DNA from: Fen-1298 sp050015675
GTDB lineage: Bacteria > Bacteroidota > Ignavibacteria > UBA10030
DNA length: 64,000 bases
Assembly: GCA_050015675.1 (NCBI GenBank)
Contig: JBEKAY010000014.1
Location: 1 to 64,000, forward strand
Reading direction: 5' to 3'
The notes below the pieces were generated by a model. The model was not told the DNA's origin and did not search any database. It was given only the letters and a program-made list of their open reading frames with translations. Positions 53,201 through 61,963 of this stretch are shown one piece after another; within the stretch, counting starts at the first letter, position 1, and each line of letters begins with the position of its first letter. A program made the position numbers and the translations under genes.

Positions 53201-53444
53201 CCTTATACCTTTTTGGCTCTATCCTTTGGAAAATGGTGCATTCATCGAACGTTATGTACCAGCATTTCCTCTAAGCCGTGAATCAGAAAAAATTTTGGAT
53301 TTAAAGCGATCTCTGGCTGTCTACAGAATGGTGTTTGGCCAATCACGTCAGCAGGATCTTGTTGATCTTCTTTTAAATCGTTTGCCAAACGTAAACGGAA
53401 AAGAACTAGTTGATCTATTAAGAATAGACTTGAGTCCATCTTGA
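50205..53444 (+). CDS. Large DEAD/SNF2-like helicase, third gene of the operon
   Basis: 1079 residues. Superfamily 2 motifs: IADEVGLGKTL (about 44-54), LIILDEFQRFKH (motif II as DEFQ rather than DEAD/DEXH, about 259), MLSATPYKMY (about 300), and the C-terminal set TTSVGQEGLDFHPYCHAVVH and LEQREGRVHRYKGH (about 918-962). Between the two RecA halves lies a 550-residue helical region, unusually long, which probably contacts DNA or partners. It is translated from a TTG that overlaps the PLD stop, so levels are tied to it. The stop overlaps the DUF2779 ATG (ATGA). Likely the motor that feeds DNA to PLD and exonuclease partners. Confidence 0.87.
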   Translation: MKNKHNRPDIEKVLSTLKDFQLETVDYVFRRMYKDEDYTRRFLIADEVGLGKTLVARGVIAKAIDHLWDKVRRIDIVYICSNADIARQNINRLNITDTDECEIASRITLLPIQYSSLKENAINLVSFTPGTSFDQKSNLGVRLERALLYWMLKDAWNITGKGPLNVLQGNVRNYKRFRKEVYQFKHEYEIDKNIKKEFARVLNSPEQNQLKERFEKICCDFRNPRAVVPYTEREERNDVIGNLRALLARTCLQHLEPDLIILDEFQRFKHLLDTTTEAGQLAHKLFDYSDEHSEARVIMLSATPYKMYTLSAMEETENHYEDFLNTYQFLTNNDAKKGASFDGQLLDYREKLLTFNTENVSPIVQAKNLIETALKKVMVRTERLAITENRNGMLVEKPSEGFSVEAGDILSYVAVEKIAKALEENDVLEYWKSAPYLFNFMDDYSVKQKLKDALKDRVLRNRVVKLFSQNPVLKLLPEEIKNYKKIDPQNARLRSLLNDVSSSGVWKLLWIPPSLPYYQLGETFQTVSEKGFTKRLVFSAWKLVPKVIATLVSYEVERLISLGFEESSLNTKDVRDKRGQLLRFARTSGRLTGMPVVGLIYPAMVLASECDPLKYYKQYASQANSPSLEGVLSWVIGQIKNLLEKLAPGNKSGGQVDERWYWAAPILFDLQQNKKTDAKQWLCNDNLAAVWSGGLDNNDEQSAWADHVDEVKKLVHEYDHNQMPLGRMPNDLPTVLAKIALASPGVCALRAMSRSMDEAIAMRQLEVKNASASTAWSFLTLFNSYEATSLIRSIDKREPYWERVLDYSMNGCLQSVLDEFFHMLLESEGLSNKPIEVIAKGIAEAVHSAITLRTARLYVDDISDIQGSTLERIENFGRARFALRFDNEDSDSSTEPTRADQVRDAFNSPFWPFVLATTSVGQEGLDFHPYCHAVVHWNLPSNPVDLEQREGRVHRYKGHAVRKNIAVKFGDEVLRKNVNDIWNSLFQLAKDQRPKGKSDLIPFWLYPLENGAFIERYVPAFPLSRESEKILDLKRSLAVYRMVFGQSRQQDLVDLLLNRLPNVNGKELVDLLRIDLSPS

Positions 53445-54922
53445 TGAAATCTCATCCCTTTCTTTCCAAATCCAAATATCTTTCCGGACTCCAGTGCTAT
53501 AAGCTCCTCTGGCATTATTATAATGCGAAAGAAGAGATAGCGGAAGTAGATGTTGCTACTCAGGCTATTTTCGATCAGGGGCATTTGGTAGGTGAATATG
53601 CTAAAAAACTCTTTCCAATCGGTATCGAAGTTGCTGAAGGCGTTGTCGATTTTGGAAAAGTCATTGAACAATCCCAGCAGTTAATCTCAAAGCGCCTTCC
53701 TCTTTTTGAAGCAGCATTTCAGTACAAAAACGGTTTCGCTCGAGCAGATATTCTTAATCCAGTTGGGAAAGATTCCTGGGATATTGTCGAAGTAAAAAGC
53801 TCAACAGAAGTGAAAGATATCAATGTGCACGATGTTACTCTTCAGCGCTATGTCTATGAAGGGGCTGGTTTAAGAATTAGAAAATGTTGGATCTACTGCA
53901 TTAACAACCAGTACATACGGAAAGGAGATATTGAACCAGATAAATTTTTTTCAAAGAAAGAAGTAACAAAAGAAGTTGATAAATTGCTGCCGAGTGTAGA
54001 AAACAAATTGCGAAAGATGGTGGACATTATCCAACTTGCAAAATATCCTGATATAAACATAGGTCCACAATGCAGTGATCCATTTGAATGCCCTCTCATT
54101 GAGAACTGTTGGAGTTTTCTGCCAAAGCATAATGTCTTCACTCTGACAAGAATAGGGAAAAAAGGATTCAAACTTCTTGAAGAAGGTATATCTAATATAA
54201 AGGATATACCAAAAAATTATCGCCTTACTGATAAGCAAATGATTCAAGCCGAGGCGATCCATTCTAGAAAACCAGCTATATATAAACAAAATATCCAGAA
54301 CTTTCTAAAGAAATTGAAATATCCACTTTACTTTCTCGATTTTGAGACGTTCATGACTGCTATTCCCGTGTATGACGATGTACGGCCTTATCAATCTATT
54401 CCATTCCAGTATTCCCTCCATATATTAAAAGCTCAAGACGAAAAGCCAGAACATCATTCATTCCTTGCAGATGGAAAGAAAGATCCTCGGCCGGAAATAC
54501 TAAAGCTCCTCAAGAAACTTCTCGGAAATTCAGGTTCTATAATTGCATACAATGCCGGTTTCGAAAAAGGTAAACTAGCTGATGCTAGTGCAGCATTCTC
54601 TGAGTATAGGGATTGGTTTGAAAATATTCAAAATAGAATTGTCGATCTCCTGTCTCCATTCAGATCGTTTGACTATTATCACCCTGAACAAATGGGCACT
54701 GCATCGATCAAAGCAGTCTTACCGGCCTTAACTGGCAAGAGTTATGAAGGAATGGAAATAGCAGAAGGAGGAACCGCAAGTATTGAATATCTTCGAGTTA
54801 CATTCAATGATGTTACTGAAAAAGATCGACAACATGTCCGAGAACAATTGGAAAAGTACTGCTCGCTTGATACACTCGCTATGGTCTGGATTGTCGAAAA
54901 GTTAAACAAATTGGTTAAATAG
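53444..54922 (+). CDS. DUF2779 nuclease: Cas4-like PD-(D/E)XK domain plus DEDD exonuclease domain
   Basis: 492 residues. The N-terminal part contains GLQCYKLLW (first Cys), the PD-(D/E)XK-type motif WDIVEVKSS (about 112-120) and CSDPFECPLIENCW (three Cys, about 209-222). The one-plus-three cysteine pattern matches the Fe-S cluster of Cas4/AddB-like nucleases. The C-terminal half is DUF2779, an RNase-H-like exonuclease: LYFLDFETF (DxE motif, about 297) and YCSLDTLAM (second acidic site, about 475). It probably degrades DNA ends in partnership with the helicase. Clearly the last gene of the operon; the ATG overlaps the helicase stop. Confidence 0.87.
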   Translation: MKSHPFLSKSKYLSGLQCYKLLWHYYNAKEEIAEVDVATQAIFDQGHLVGEYAKKLFPIGIEVAEGVVDFGKVIEQSQQLISKRLPLFEAAFQYKNGFARADILNPVGKDSWDIVEVKSSTEVKDINVHDVTLQRYVYEGAGLRIRKCWIYCINNQYIRKGDIEPDKFFSKKEVTKEVDKLLPSVENKLRKMVDIIQLAKYPDINIGPQCSDPFECPLIENCWSFLPKHNVFTLTRIGKKGFKLLEEGISNIKDIPKNYRLTDKQMIQAEAIHSRKPAIYKQNIQNFLKKLKYPLYFLDFETFMTAIPVYDDVRPYQSIPFQYSLHILKAQDEKPEHHSFLADGKKDPRPEILKLLKKLLGNSGSIIAYNAGFEKGKLADASAAFSEYRDWFENIQNRIVDLLSPFRSFDYYHPEQMGTASIKAVLPALTGKSYEGMEIAEGGTASIEYLRVTFNDVTEKDRQHVREQLEKYCSLDTLAMVWIVEKLNKLVK

Positions 54923-55629
54923 GAAATAGATTTGTGCCTGATTCGTTCGTGTGCGGTTCAGTGCGGATACATTTGGTATTAGAATATATAGTGAGCCTGT
55001 CGAACTATTGAACCGCTTCCTTCACCGCAATACTCACTCACAAGCACTTTTTTGGTAATTGGCACACTCCCGTTGACACGGTCGTAAGTGCCGGTTGCTC
55101 ATCACGCGGCACATCCCCGCCCTTAATTGTTTTTGATAGTTTTTCTTGCAAATAAGGGACGTGGAAGTGCCTTTTCAAAAGCAGAAAAATCAAATCGAAG
55201 ATTCTTCCAACCTCTTGAATCATGACCGCTGAAGTTGAAATATACACTTGATAAATCATAGCCCTCAGTCAAGGGCAAGTCGCTTCTTCCTTCGGTCGTC
55301 GCTTTAAATCGTGAACGCTCGCAATCATTTCGCTCCACTCATTCGTAAACTCATTCCGCTTCGCTCAATCATTGCTCGCTAAAATATTTTGGTTCCCCCT
55401 CCGTGAATGAAGATTGTTGCACAAACTTCATTCTTTTAAGGGGAACTATCCGGTGACAAACTCCACGCCGTCATTTCACTCCGTCATGTAGTTTGACAAC
55501 TGCTTTTCAAGCAGTTTCACCGGCGTTCCCCCAAAATATTTTTCACGACCCTTGACTTCGGGCTTACAGCAAAAGAAACGATCTCTATCAGCGGTCATGA
55601 TTTTTTTTCATGAACCAATGGAGGTCGTT
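54923..55629. other. Junction between defence island and the mobile-element core
   Basis: No gene is supported; short minus-strand frames here (for example 55038-55338) lack starts or domains. Visible structure: an imperfect inverted repeat pair, AAATATTTTGGTTCCCCC near 55380 and GTTCCCCCAAAATATTT near 55526, and a small hairpin CTGCTT-TTC-AAGCAG at 55500. The composition shifts to C/T-rich runs such as CGCTTCGCTC. The stretch could hold an attachment site or replication/transfer start, but nothing decisive is seen. Confidence 0.45.
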
Positions 55630-56223
55630 GTGTCACAAAATTCAATCAATTCACAATTCCAATCGTATTCCAACACCCTATATGCAGCAGCTTCCAGAAT
55701 GCTGGATAAACGCAATCCACTGTATGAAGACAAAGTTCAAGACCTTGTCATACTTGCGTATGAAGAATTCAAACGGAAAGCAGATCAAGGTACAATTATG
55801 AGCATAGCACTTCTCATTCACTTTATGAAGTTGCGAAAGCCGGAAGTACAGCTGGAAATGAGAGGAGATTCACGCACACCTAAAAAAGATGTATTCAACA
55901 AACGAAATTACTACGAAGGTAAATTAGAATTGTATTCTATCGACAATCCCTTGAATATCGAATCAAGTGATACATTTGCCGAATCAATAAAAGATGACAA
56001 CAACCTTGAGGAAGAAATATCGTTTCGTTTAGAATATCAGGAACGGCTTGCATCGCTACACACCAACGAACAAACCATCCTGCAAATGAAAATGAATGGT
56101 TATCAAGATTATGAAATTGCACAGATCATGTGCATTCAATCAAGCACTGTCAGAAGCACAATTCAAAATATTGCATCGAAGATGCTGGAACGAAAAACCG
56201 TTCAATGTGAGCTTCAGTTGTAA
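55630..56223 (+). CDS. Sigma-70-like regulator
   Basis: The chosen start is GTG 55630, because AATGGAGGTCGTT places GGAGG 5 nt before it. This yields 197 residues. The C-terminal 60 residues contain a region-4-like helix-turn-helix: NEQTILQMKMNGYQDYEIAQ followed by IQSSTVRSTIQNIASKM. The N-terminal half, with SNTLYAAASRMLDKRN and DKVQDLVILAYEEF, resembles sigma region 2 helices. It is probably an extracytoplasmic-type or element-encoded sigma factor controlling the genes downstream. A hairpin terminator follows the stop. Confidence 0.65.
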   Translation: MSQNSINSQFQSYSNTLYAAASRMLDKRNPLYEDKVQDLVILAYEEFKRKADQGTIMSIALLIHFMKLRKPEVQLEMRGDSRTPKKDVFNKRNYYEGKLELYSIDNPLNIESSDTFAESIKDDNNLEEEISFRLEYQERLASLHTNEQTILQMKMNGYQDYEIAQIMCIQSSTVRSTIQNIASKMLERKTVQCELQL

Positions 56224-56245
56224 CCCGCCTCAATATCCCATCCCT

Positions 56246-56282
56246 CAAAAGTCCCACCCTAAAAAGGTGGGACTTTTCTTTT
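56246..56282 (+). terminator. Rho-independent terminator after the sigma-like gene
   Basis: AAAAGTCCCACC-CTAAAAA-GGTGGGACTTTT followed by CTTTT. A perfect 12-bp stem with T-run, 25 bp after the stop. Confidence 0.85.
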
Positions 56283-56356
56283 GGTATTAAACGAATGTAA
56301 ATCACATGCCCGCACTTTGATGCGGAAGAAGTAACACAACATAAAGGAGTTTTATC

Positions 56357-57007
56357 ATGAGTTATCAAAAAGAGTTTTTACAAATACAGGAAGGTCGAAT
56401 TGCAGATGTTACTTTCTTGTTTCCTACCGGATTGAAAAAGGAAGGTAATTTCGGACCGTATTTTCTGTATACGGTCAAACACGAGGGAAAGGAAAAATTC
56501 CTCAAAGTCACAGAGCGACTTGAAAAAGAGTTGCGAAAGTTGAACATCAACACGAAACAAGCCTACAGCTTGTTCAAAGAAACCATTCACCCTCCCAAAA
56601 GCGAGCCTTATACGCTTTTCAGAATTGTGGAAAACAAAAATCCACAGCCCGCACCTGAGCCAAAGGCTCATGCGTCTCTGGTGCAAAGCCCAGTACCGCA
56701 CCAACCAGCGGCAGTCCAGCCGCAAACGGTAAAGGTTCAAGATGTCAATTTCACTGGAGATAAGCAGATCATGCACCAATCCATGCTTGATGCAGTGGAT
56801 ATCACAAAAGCCATCGGTGGGATTGACTGGAGAAACACAGACATTGAGAAAATTGGTGTTTCGTTGTTTCTCTCACGTACCGGGCAGCTTACCACCGAAC
56901 AAGTTCTTTCAAACGGTAACGGCAAAAAACCGCGAAAGGTGAAGGAAACCCCAAAGGCAGAACCGTCGCGCGAGCTTGTTCCCGCTGATGCAGTACCGTC
57001 CAATTGA
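56357..57007 (+). CDS. Unknown protein in phage/element module
   Basis: 216 residues. The N-terminal 95 residues form a compact domain (SYQKEFLQIQEGRIADVTFL, GKEKFLKVTERLEKELRKLN), followed by a Pro/Gln-rich linker (about 96-135) and a C-terminal segment ending in basic residues (KPRKVKETPKAEPSREL). No domain recognised; a single-strand DNA-binding or recombination accessory role is plausible given the neighbouring Gp157 gene, but this is guesswork. SD AAAGGAG before ATG 56357 is good. Confidence 0.6.
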   Translation: MSYQKEFLQIQEGRIADVTFLFPTGLKKEGNFGPYFLYTVKHEGKEKFLKVTERLEKELRKLNINTKQAYSLFKETIHPPKSEPYTLFRIVENKNPQPAPEPKAHASLVQSPVPHQPAAVQPQTVKVQDVNFTGDKQIMHQSMLDAVDITKAIGGIDWRNTDIEKIGVSLFLSRTGQLTTEQVLSNGNGKKPRKVKETPKAEPSRELVPADAVPSN

Positions 57008-57049
57008 AACGGTAAGCACGACGATCTGCCGTTCTAATTTAAAATGTCA

Positions 57050-57085
57050 CTGGCTCGCTTGCAATAACAGGCGAGTCATTTCTTT
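57050..57085 (+). terminator. Probable hairpin terminator
   Basis: TGGCTCGCTTG-CAATAA-CAGGCGAGTCA is an 11-bp stem with two G-U pairs, followed by TTTCTTT. It lies between the unknown gene (stop 57007) and the Gp157 gene. Confidence 0.6.
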
Positions 57086-57114
57086 AATTCAACAACTGGT
57101 AAGGAATCAATACT

Positions 57115-57618
57115 ATGAACGATACACTCTATGAAATCACTCGGGAACTTGTTCTTCTTGAAAACTATGAAGAATCACAAGAGCAAAACGGAGAGGATAG
57201 ACTTGAGCTTTTCCGGCAAGCTCTCGACAATCTCAATATGAAGTTTCTCGACAAGGTCACGAACATTGTTAAGTTCATCAAGAATCTTGAATATTTCCGT
57301 GATGCAGTAGCAGCCGAGGCAAAACGTTTGAGCGATCGGAAACGATCTTTCGACAATCGTATCGATTGGCTAAAAAATTATGTCAAATCATGTATGGAGG
57401 CAACGCAAAGTGAGAAAATCAAATATTCCTTATTCACAATTTCAGTGGGAAAAAGTCAACCGTCCGTTGAAGTCCTTGACATTGAAAAGGTTGATGCTCA
57501 ATTCATCAAAACTAAGAAGGAAGTGGACAAGACAAAAATTCTTGAACAGGTGAAAGCCACCGGAATCATTCCCGATGGTGTCGACATCAATTATGGAACG
57601 CATCTTATCATTCGCTAA
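57115..57618 (+). CDS. Siphovirus Gp157 family protein
   Basis: 167 residues. The family pattern is visible from the start: MNDTLYEITRELVLLE, a long helical region (DKVTNIVKFIKNLEYFRDAV, AAEAKRLSDRKRSFDNRIDW), and the C-terminal VDAQFIKTKKEVDKTKILEQ with the GIIPDGVDI motif. Gp157 proteins occur in siphophages and mobile elements; some have been linked to resistance to phage, but the activity is not established. Start ATG 57115 has a weak AAGGAATC site. Confidence 0.85.
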   Translation: MNDTLYEITRELVLLENYEESQEQNGEDRLELFRQALDNLNMKFLDKVTNIVKFIKNLEYFRDAVAAEAKRLSDRKRSFDNRIDWLKNYVKSCMEATQSEKIKYSLFTISVGKSQPSVEVLDIEKVDAQFIKTKKEVDKTKILEQVKATGIIPDGVDINYGTHLIIR

Positions 57619-57627
57619 TCTAACTTT

Positions 57628-57661
57628 AAAAGGCATTCCAAAATACGGAATGCCTTTTTTG
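57628..57661 (+). terminator. Rho-independent terminator after the Gp157 gene
   Basis: AAAGGCATTCC-AAAATAC-GGAATGCCTTT with TTTTG after it; a perfect stem of 11 bp with T-run, 10 bp after the stop. Confidence 0.88.
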
Positions 57662-57758
57662 TTTCCATTCCGTCAATTCCCCGATTCATTTTCAGGTTTT
57701 CCTCTTTTGGTATAAAAGGTTTGAAAGAAATCTCTACCAATAAAAAGGTATAGCAACA

Positions 57759-60700
57759 ATGGAAATGAAACGCTCTCGTGTCACCGATGAATTGCTCAAC
57801 GGGCAATCTGAAAATATATTCACGTCAAAGAATTCCCTTCAAAAGGGATTGCAACAATATTTCACACCCACACATATTGCACAGTTCGCCAGCGAAGTCA
57901 TTGAAGCAGACAACAACGCTGTCATAGTTGATTTGACCGCAGGAACTGGAAATCTTCTCAAGCCTTATGCAGAGCAGAACGATTCCGCACTTTGTTTAGG
58001 AATTGAACTTGACAAGTTCAATATCCCTACACATACGGAGAATCTGAAAGTTGCCAACGCCGATCTTTCAAAGGTATATCCCTATTTGAAAGCCGTTGAC
58101 TTTAAAGCTGACATCATAGCATTAAACCCGCCATTCTCTCTTTTTTGGGAATTGCCGGAATTGACCGGAAATCCTGACAAGAAAATAGAAAGCCAGAAAG
58201 CAACTATTCTCATTGGCTACGAATTACTTTCCACGTTAGGAGCAGGATATTTTATAGCATCATGTTCGACATTCGAGAAAACGTTGAATACCGACGATGC
58301 AATCATGGAAAGAGTCTTTGCAACGATTCATATGCAAAATCTTTTCCTGCCGTATTCAAATGTCGAATCCGTTCTCTGTTTCTTCTCCAATGATGTCACA
58401 GAAAAACGCATCAAGCAATATACAAGCTCTTTTGATTTCAATGTACCCAACATCGATACAGTTCTGAAAACAGAGAAAGAACAGCTTCATTGGTTCATGG
58501 ATTCTAACCGTATTTACATCATTACACACAATGAAGAGGATGAAAAGAAAGAGAAATCTGATAGATTCAAAGCCGCACTTGCCGAGTATAAACGCCAGCA
58601 ATCCAAGAAAGCGCAATCTTTCAATATCGAAATCAGGAACGGTAAGTTTTCCGTTTCGCTTTCCAACTATCAGTATTATGTCATCAATACCAAGCTTTCA
58701 GAGGAAGAACAGTCACTTATCAATGAAATGAAGGTAGTAGCGCTTTCCTACTTTGCATTCAACACGCAGGCAAGAAAGCTTCTTACAAAGGTCATAGAGC
58801 AAGACAAGCTTTTGACCATAAGCCCGAATGCAAAGCAAGCCATCGAAAAGGCGGTTCAGAAAGCTGACTTCACCTTAACACCATTCTATTCCTTGAAGCC
58901 ACAACAACGACTTGCACACTTGGAAAACATCGACCAGATCAAATGTATCAAAGACTTGAATCTGAAAAAGAAGTCATTCAAGGCAGGAAAATTCTACCCG
59001 ATAAAAGTTACAACAACCATTGCAACGGATTACTACGAAAGGATGAAATACAGCAAGGAAAGCGAACAAGACAAAAAAACCGAAATGGTCAAGGTATCCA
59101 AGAATTTGAGCATCGAAATAGATGAGCACACATTCACGGAATCAAAGAAAGATATTGAAGCCGTCATTCAGCATTTCGAGTTACCAAACCCGCAGGATGT
59201 CCGGTTGAAGAATCAAGCTTTGTATGCAAAGCTCAAAAAGAGAGTTGAAGGAAATGAGTTCACTGGATATACATTCAAACAATTCCAGGTTGAAGATTTA
59301 AGCCGACTTGCGATGAAAGAATCTGCAGTACTAAGTTGGGAACAAGGCTTAGGCAAAACCAGAGGAGCGCTTGCATGGTCGAAGTTACGTAATTCCCGCA
59401 AGACGTTGATTGTAGTACCGCAGGACTTGAAAAAACAATGGATTGCAGAGGCGAAAGCTTTAGGAATTGACATCGAAGAGATTAAAACCTATTCCGATGC
59501 AAAAAGATGTTCAACACAAAAGTACAATAATCCAAAATGGTTCATTATACATTATGAACTATTGAAGGGAACACGTCAACACGATCAGTACAAGTTCCAT
59601 CATGTCGATTCACAAAAGAAGTATTGCCCGAACTGTAAATCTATCAAGGCATGGAACGGCTTTGTTTGTTCAGATTGTGAATTCAAGAGTAACATTGATG
59701 AAACCAATTGCCCCAATTGTGGTAGTACTCGAAATGAAGGTTGGAACGGAAAGACGTGCAAGCAATGTTCATTCACACTCTTTGAATTAAGAGTCAAAGG
59801 TATTTATTCCATCGTGAAGAAAGCTTTTGACACGATCATCGTTGATGAAGGAGTGAAAATCAAATCGAAGGATTCCTTGCAGGGAATCGCAGTTCGTTCG
59901 CTTCATGCAAAGAATAGGTTGCTCTTAAGCGGAAGCCCTATCAAGGGATGGATTACAGACGCATTCTGGCTTTTGCATTGGACACTTGGCAACGCAAGCG
60001 CACGGTTTCCTTATCATTACAAAGGAGGAACGGAGAAGTTCCTGGATGATTTCGGAGTCTTTGAATATACCGCAGAAGAATTTCGCAAATCCCTAAGCAA
60101 AGGCAAACGGAAAATGTTGCCGGAAATCTCCAATCTTTCTTTGCTCTGGAAACTCTTTGCCCCATCGATTATTCGGAGGAAGAAAGTTGAGACCGGAGAG
60201 AACCTTGTTGATAAACACATTCACAAGATTAAGTTGAATTTCACACAAGATCAGAAGCGTGTTTATGATTGGTGGATTGATAACTTTTCCGCATGGTTTG
60301 AATCGACACACGATTCCAAAATCAGCGGAACTCAAATCGAATATATGAAAGCGATCTTAGGACAACTTTGGAAACTACGTTTGAGCACGACCGTTCCTGC
60401 AAGCACACTTCTTATGAAATCCGGTGAAGGAGAGAAGGGAATCAGTAATTTCACAGAAAAGACTTTGTTCGTTGCTCGAAAGGTGAAAGAGATAATCGAT
60501 GCACAAGAACAGGTTGTCATCTTTACGGCGCTTCAAGATTATGGAGAGTTCCTACAGGAATTATTTCTTGAAGCGCAGATCGGTTCACGGCTTGTCAATG
60601 GCAATGTCAACCCCCGCAAACGTTCCGAAGTGATTGCAGCATTCAAACAACGAGAGTTTCCGATTCTTATTGCAGGAACAGAAGCCGTAAACTTAGGACA

Positions 60701-61136
60701 CAACCTTGATAATGCGAATCATATAATCATGTGCGACTATATTTGGGAACATAGCACTTCCCGCCAAGCCATTGATCGGGTTCACAGGTTAACAAGCACA
60801 AAGGATGTCAATGTCTATTTGCTCTATATCGAAAATTCGATTGATGAAAAACAATTGAAACTCATTGAGAACAAAGGGAAGTCATCCGACCTTGCCCTCG
60901 ATGGAGAATTGATCGATCAGGATGAAAATGAGATCGATTTCCTGAAAATTGCTAAAGAAATATTGAGACAGCATGACTTTTCACGGAATCATACAGTTCC
61001 AGAACAATTAATTGAAGATCAGGTGAGAACAATTTTCAACATGTCTATTGATGAAAAGTCAGAAGATCGGCAGGTTGAATCAAAAGAAGGTTGCTGTATT
61101 CTTGAAATAGAACAATTGAGTCTCTTTGCAGCTTAG
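57759..61136 (+). CDS. Adenine methyltransferase-SNF2 helicase fusion (phage/element type)
   Basis: 1125 residues. The N-terminal class I methyltransferase has FTPTHIAQFASEVI and VDLTAGTGNLLKPY (SAM site, about 62) and the adenine motif IALNPPFSLFW (about 126). After a helical region, an SF2 helicase starts near 515: WEQGLGKTRGAL (Walker A, about 528), TIIVDEGVKIKSKD (motif II as DEGV, about 695), and the C-terminal half with IFTALQDYGEF and SRQAIDRVHRLTS (about 1006). A zinc ribbon with two CPNC..C-x2-C units is inserted at about 623-672. Such fusions occur in phage and conjugative elements and may modify or remodel element DNA. The motif II sequence is unusual and ATPase activity is uncertain. 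Confidence 0.85.
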   Translation: MEMKRSRVTDELLNGQSENIFTSKNSLQKGLQQYFTPTHIAQFASEVIEADNNAVIVDLTAGTGNLLKPYAEQNDSALCLGIELDKFNIPTHTENLKVANADLSKVYPYLKAVDFKADIIALNPPFSLFWELPELTGNPDKKIESQKATILIGYELLSTLGAGYFIASCSTFEKTLNTDDAIMERVFATIHMQNLFLPYSNVESVLCFFSNDVTEKRIKQYTSSFDFNVPNIDTVLKTEKEQLHWFMDSNRIYIITHNEEDEKKEKSDRFKAALAEYKRQQSKKAQSFNIEIRNGKFSVSLSNYQYYVINTKLSEEEQSLINEMKVVALSYFAFNTQARKLLTKVIEQDKLLTISPNAKQAIEKAVQKADFTLTPFYSLKPQQRLAHLENIDQIKCIKDLNLKKKSFKAGKFYPIKVTTTIATDYYERMKYSKESEQDKKTEMVKVSKNLSIEIDEHTFTESKKDIEAVIQHFELPNPQDVRLKNQALYAKLKKRVEGNEFTGYTFKQFQVEDLSRLAMKESAVLSWEQGLGKTRGALAWSKLRNSRKTLIVVPQDLKKQWIAEAKALGIDIEEIKTYSDAKRCSTQKYNNPKWFIIHYELLKGTRQHDQYKFHHVDSQKKYCPNCKSIKAWNGFVCSDCEFKSNIDETNCPNCGSTRNEGWNGKTCKQCSFTLFELRVKGIYSIVKKAFDTIIVDEGVKIKSKDSLQGIAVRSLHAKNRLLLSGSPIKGWITDAFWLLHWTLGNASARFPYHYKGGTEKFLDDFGVFEYTAEEFRKSLSKGKRKMLPEISNLSLLWKLFAPSIIRRKKVETGENLVDKHIHKIKLNFTQDQKRVYDWWIDNFSAWFESTHDSKISGTQIEYMKAILGQLWKLRLSTTVPASTLLMKSGEGEKGISNFTEKTLFVARKVKEIIDAQEQVVIFTALQDYGEFLQELFLEAQIGSRLVNGNVNPRKRSEVIAAFKQREFPILIAGTEAVNLGHNLDNANHIIMCDYIWEHSTSRQAIDRVHRLTSTKDVNVYLLYIENSIDEKQLKLIENKGKSSDLALDGELIDQDENEIDFLKIAKEILRQHDFSRNHTVPEQLIEDQVRTIFNMSIDEKSEDRQVESKEGCCILEIEQLSLFAA

Positions 61137-61145
61137 CAAAGAAAA

Positions 61146-61180
61146 GGCAAGTCCGTCAATTCAGACGGGCTTGCCCGCCG
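61146..61180 (+). terminator. Hairpin after the methyltransferase-helicase gene
   Basis: GGCAAGTCCGTC-AATTCA-GACGGGCTTGCC is a stem with one G-U pair, 10 bp after the stop. It lacks a strong T-run, so it could be a processing or factor-dependent site rather than a classical terminator. Confidence 0.55.
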
Positions 61181-61353
61181 GTGTTTTGGCGCGCTCGCCT
61201 CATTCCTTCACGTGTCAATCCTTCCGATACATATTCACACCCATTGCCACATTTCGTCATTCGGCTCGCCAAAAGAAAAATAAATCAATATTGTGCTTCG
61301 CTCTAAAAAAATATTTGGTATAAGAACAGCACAAAAAGGAAGACGAGACTAAG

Positions 61354-61569
61354 ATGATTTCAATGGAACCGATTCTGAAAAATAGTAAGCGAGGTGACAG
61401 GGTTCTTCTCAGAATTGCCGACGAGCTTCATTTCGGCGTTGTTGTCTATGTTTCCCGATACTGTCCTTTTTCTAACCGGATTCTTCGAGATGGTGCAATT
61501 ATTGGAACAGAAGTTCCTGGTTTACCAAAACATCAGCGGATCTATTTCTTCGAACCGTTTGAACCTTAG
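61354..61569 (+). CDS. Small protein of unknown function in element module
   Basis: 71 residues: MISMEPILKNSKRGDRVLLR, then IADELHFGVVVYVSRYCPFS and a C-terminus ending IYFFEPFEP. Strand-rich, perhaps a small SH3-like or DNA-binding fold, with no family recognised. ATG 61363 is an alternative start. It is preceded by AAGGAAGACGAG at rather long spacing. Confidence 0.5.
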   Translation: MISMEPILKNSKRGDRVLLRIADELHFGVVVYVSRYCPFSNRILRDGAIIGTEVPGLPKHQRIYFFEPFEP

Positions 61570-61963
61570 CTTTCCTCGATTTTCCTCTGTTATAGCGTTC
61601 GTCCGTGGGTCTATACAATTTACAGCCCCGTTCTCGCACCGCAAGCCTTTCATCCCGCATAGCGGGAATTCAACCACTCGCTTGTGCAGCTCTGCTCCTA
61701 GCTCACACCGTGCAAATGATGCGCCTTATCAGTCACAACATTTGCAGCAACGGTGATTCGTTCCGGTGCTCGCTTCCGCGCTCGGGCTCTGTTCGCTTCG
61801 CTCACGACGGGCATTGCGTTGCTGTGCCTGCGGGGCTGTGTCAGCACTATCGTTTTTTCTGTTCTCACGGCTTTGTTGGTCGTGGGGCGCCGGCAGGCTG
61901 CTTCGGCTTGGGCTTGTCGGCGTGGGCAGTTGCTCGGCAGTTCTCGCCTACATAGGTGTTACT
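61570..61963. other. Region preceding the adenine-poor gene; no gene supported
   Basis: Several overlapping plus-strand frames (for example 61605-61955) exist only because stop codons become rare as adenine falls. One small palindrome is present, TCCCGC-ATA-GCGGGA at 61653-61667. AGGTGTTACT at its right end provides the ribosome-binding site for the ATG at 61964. Adenine content drops from about 61770 onward. Confidence 0.5.
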
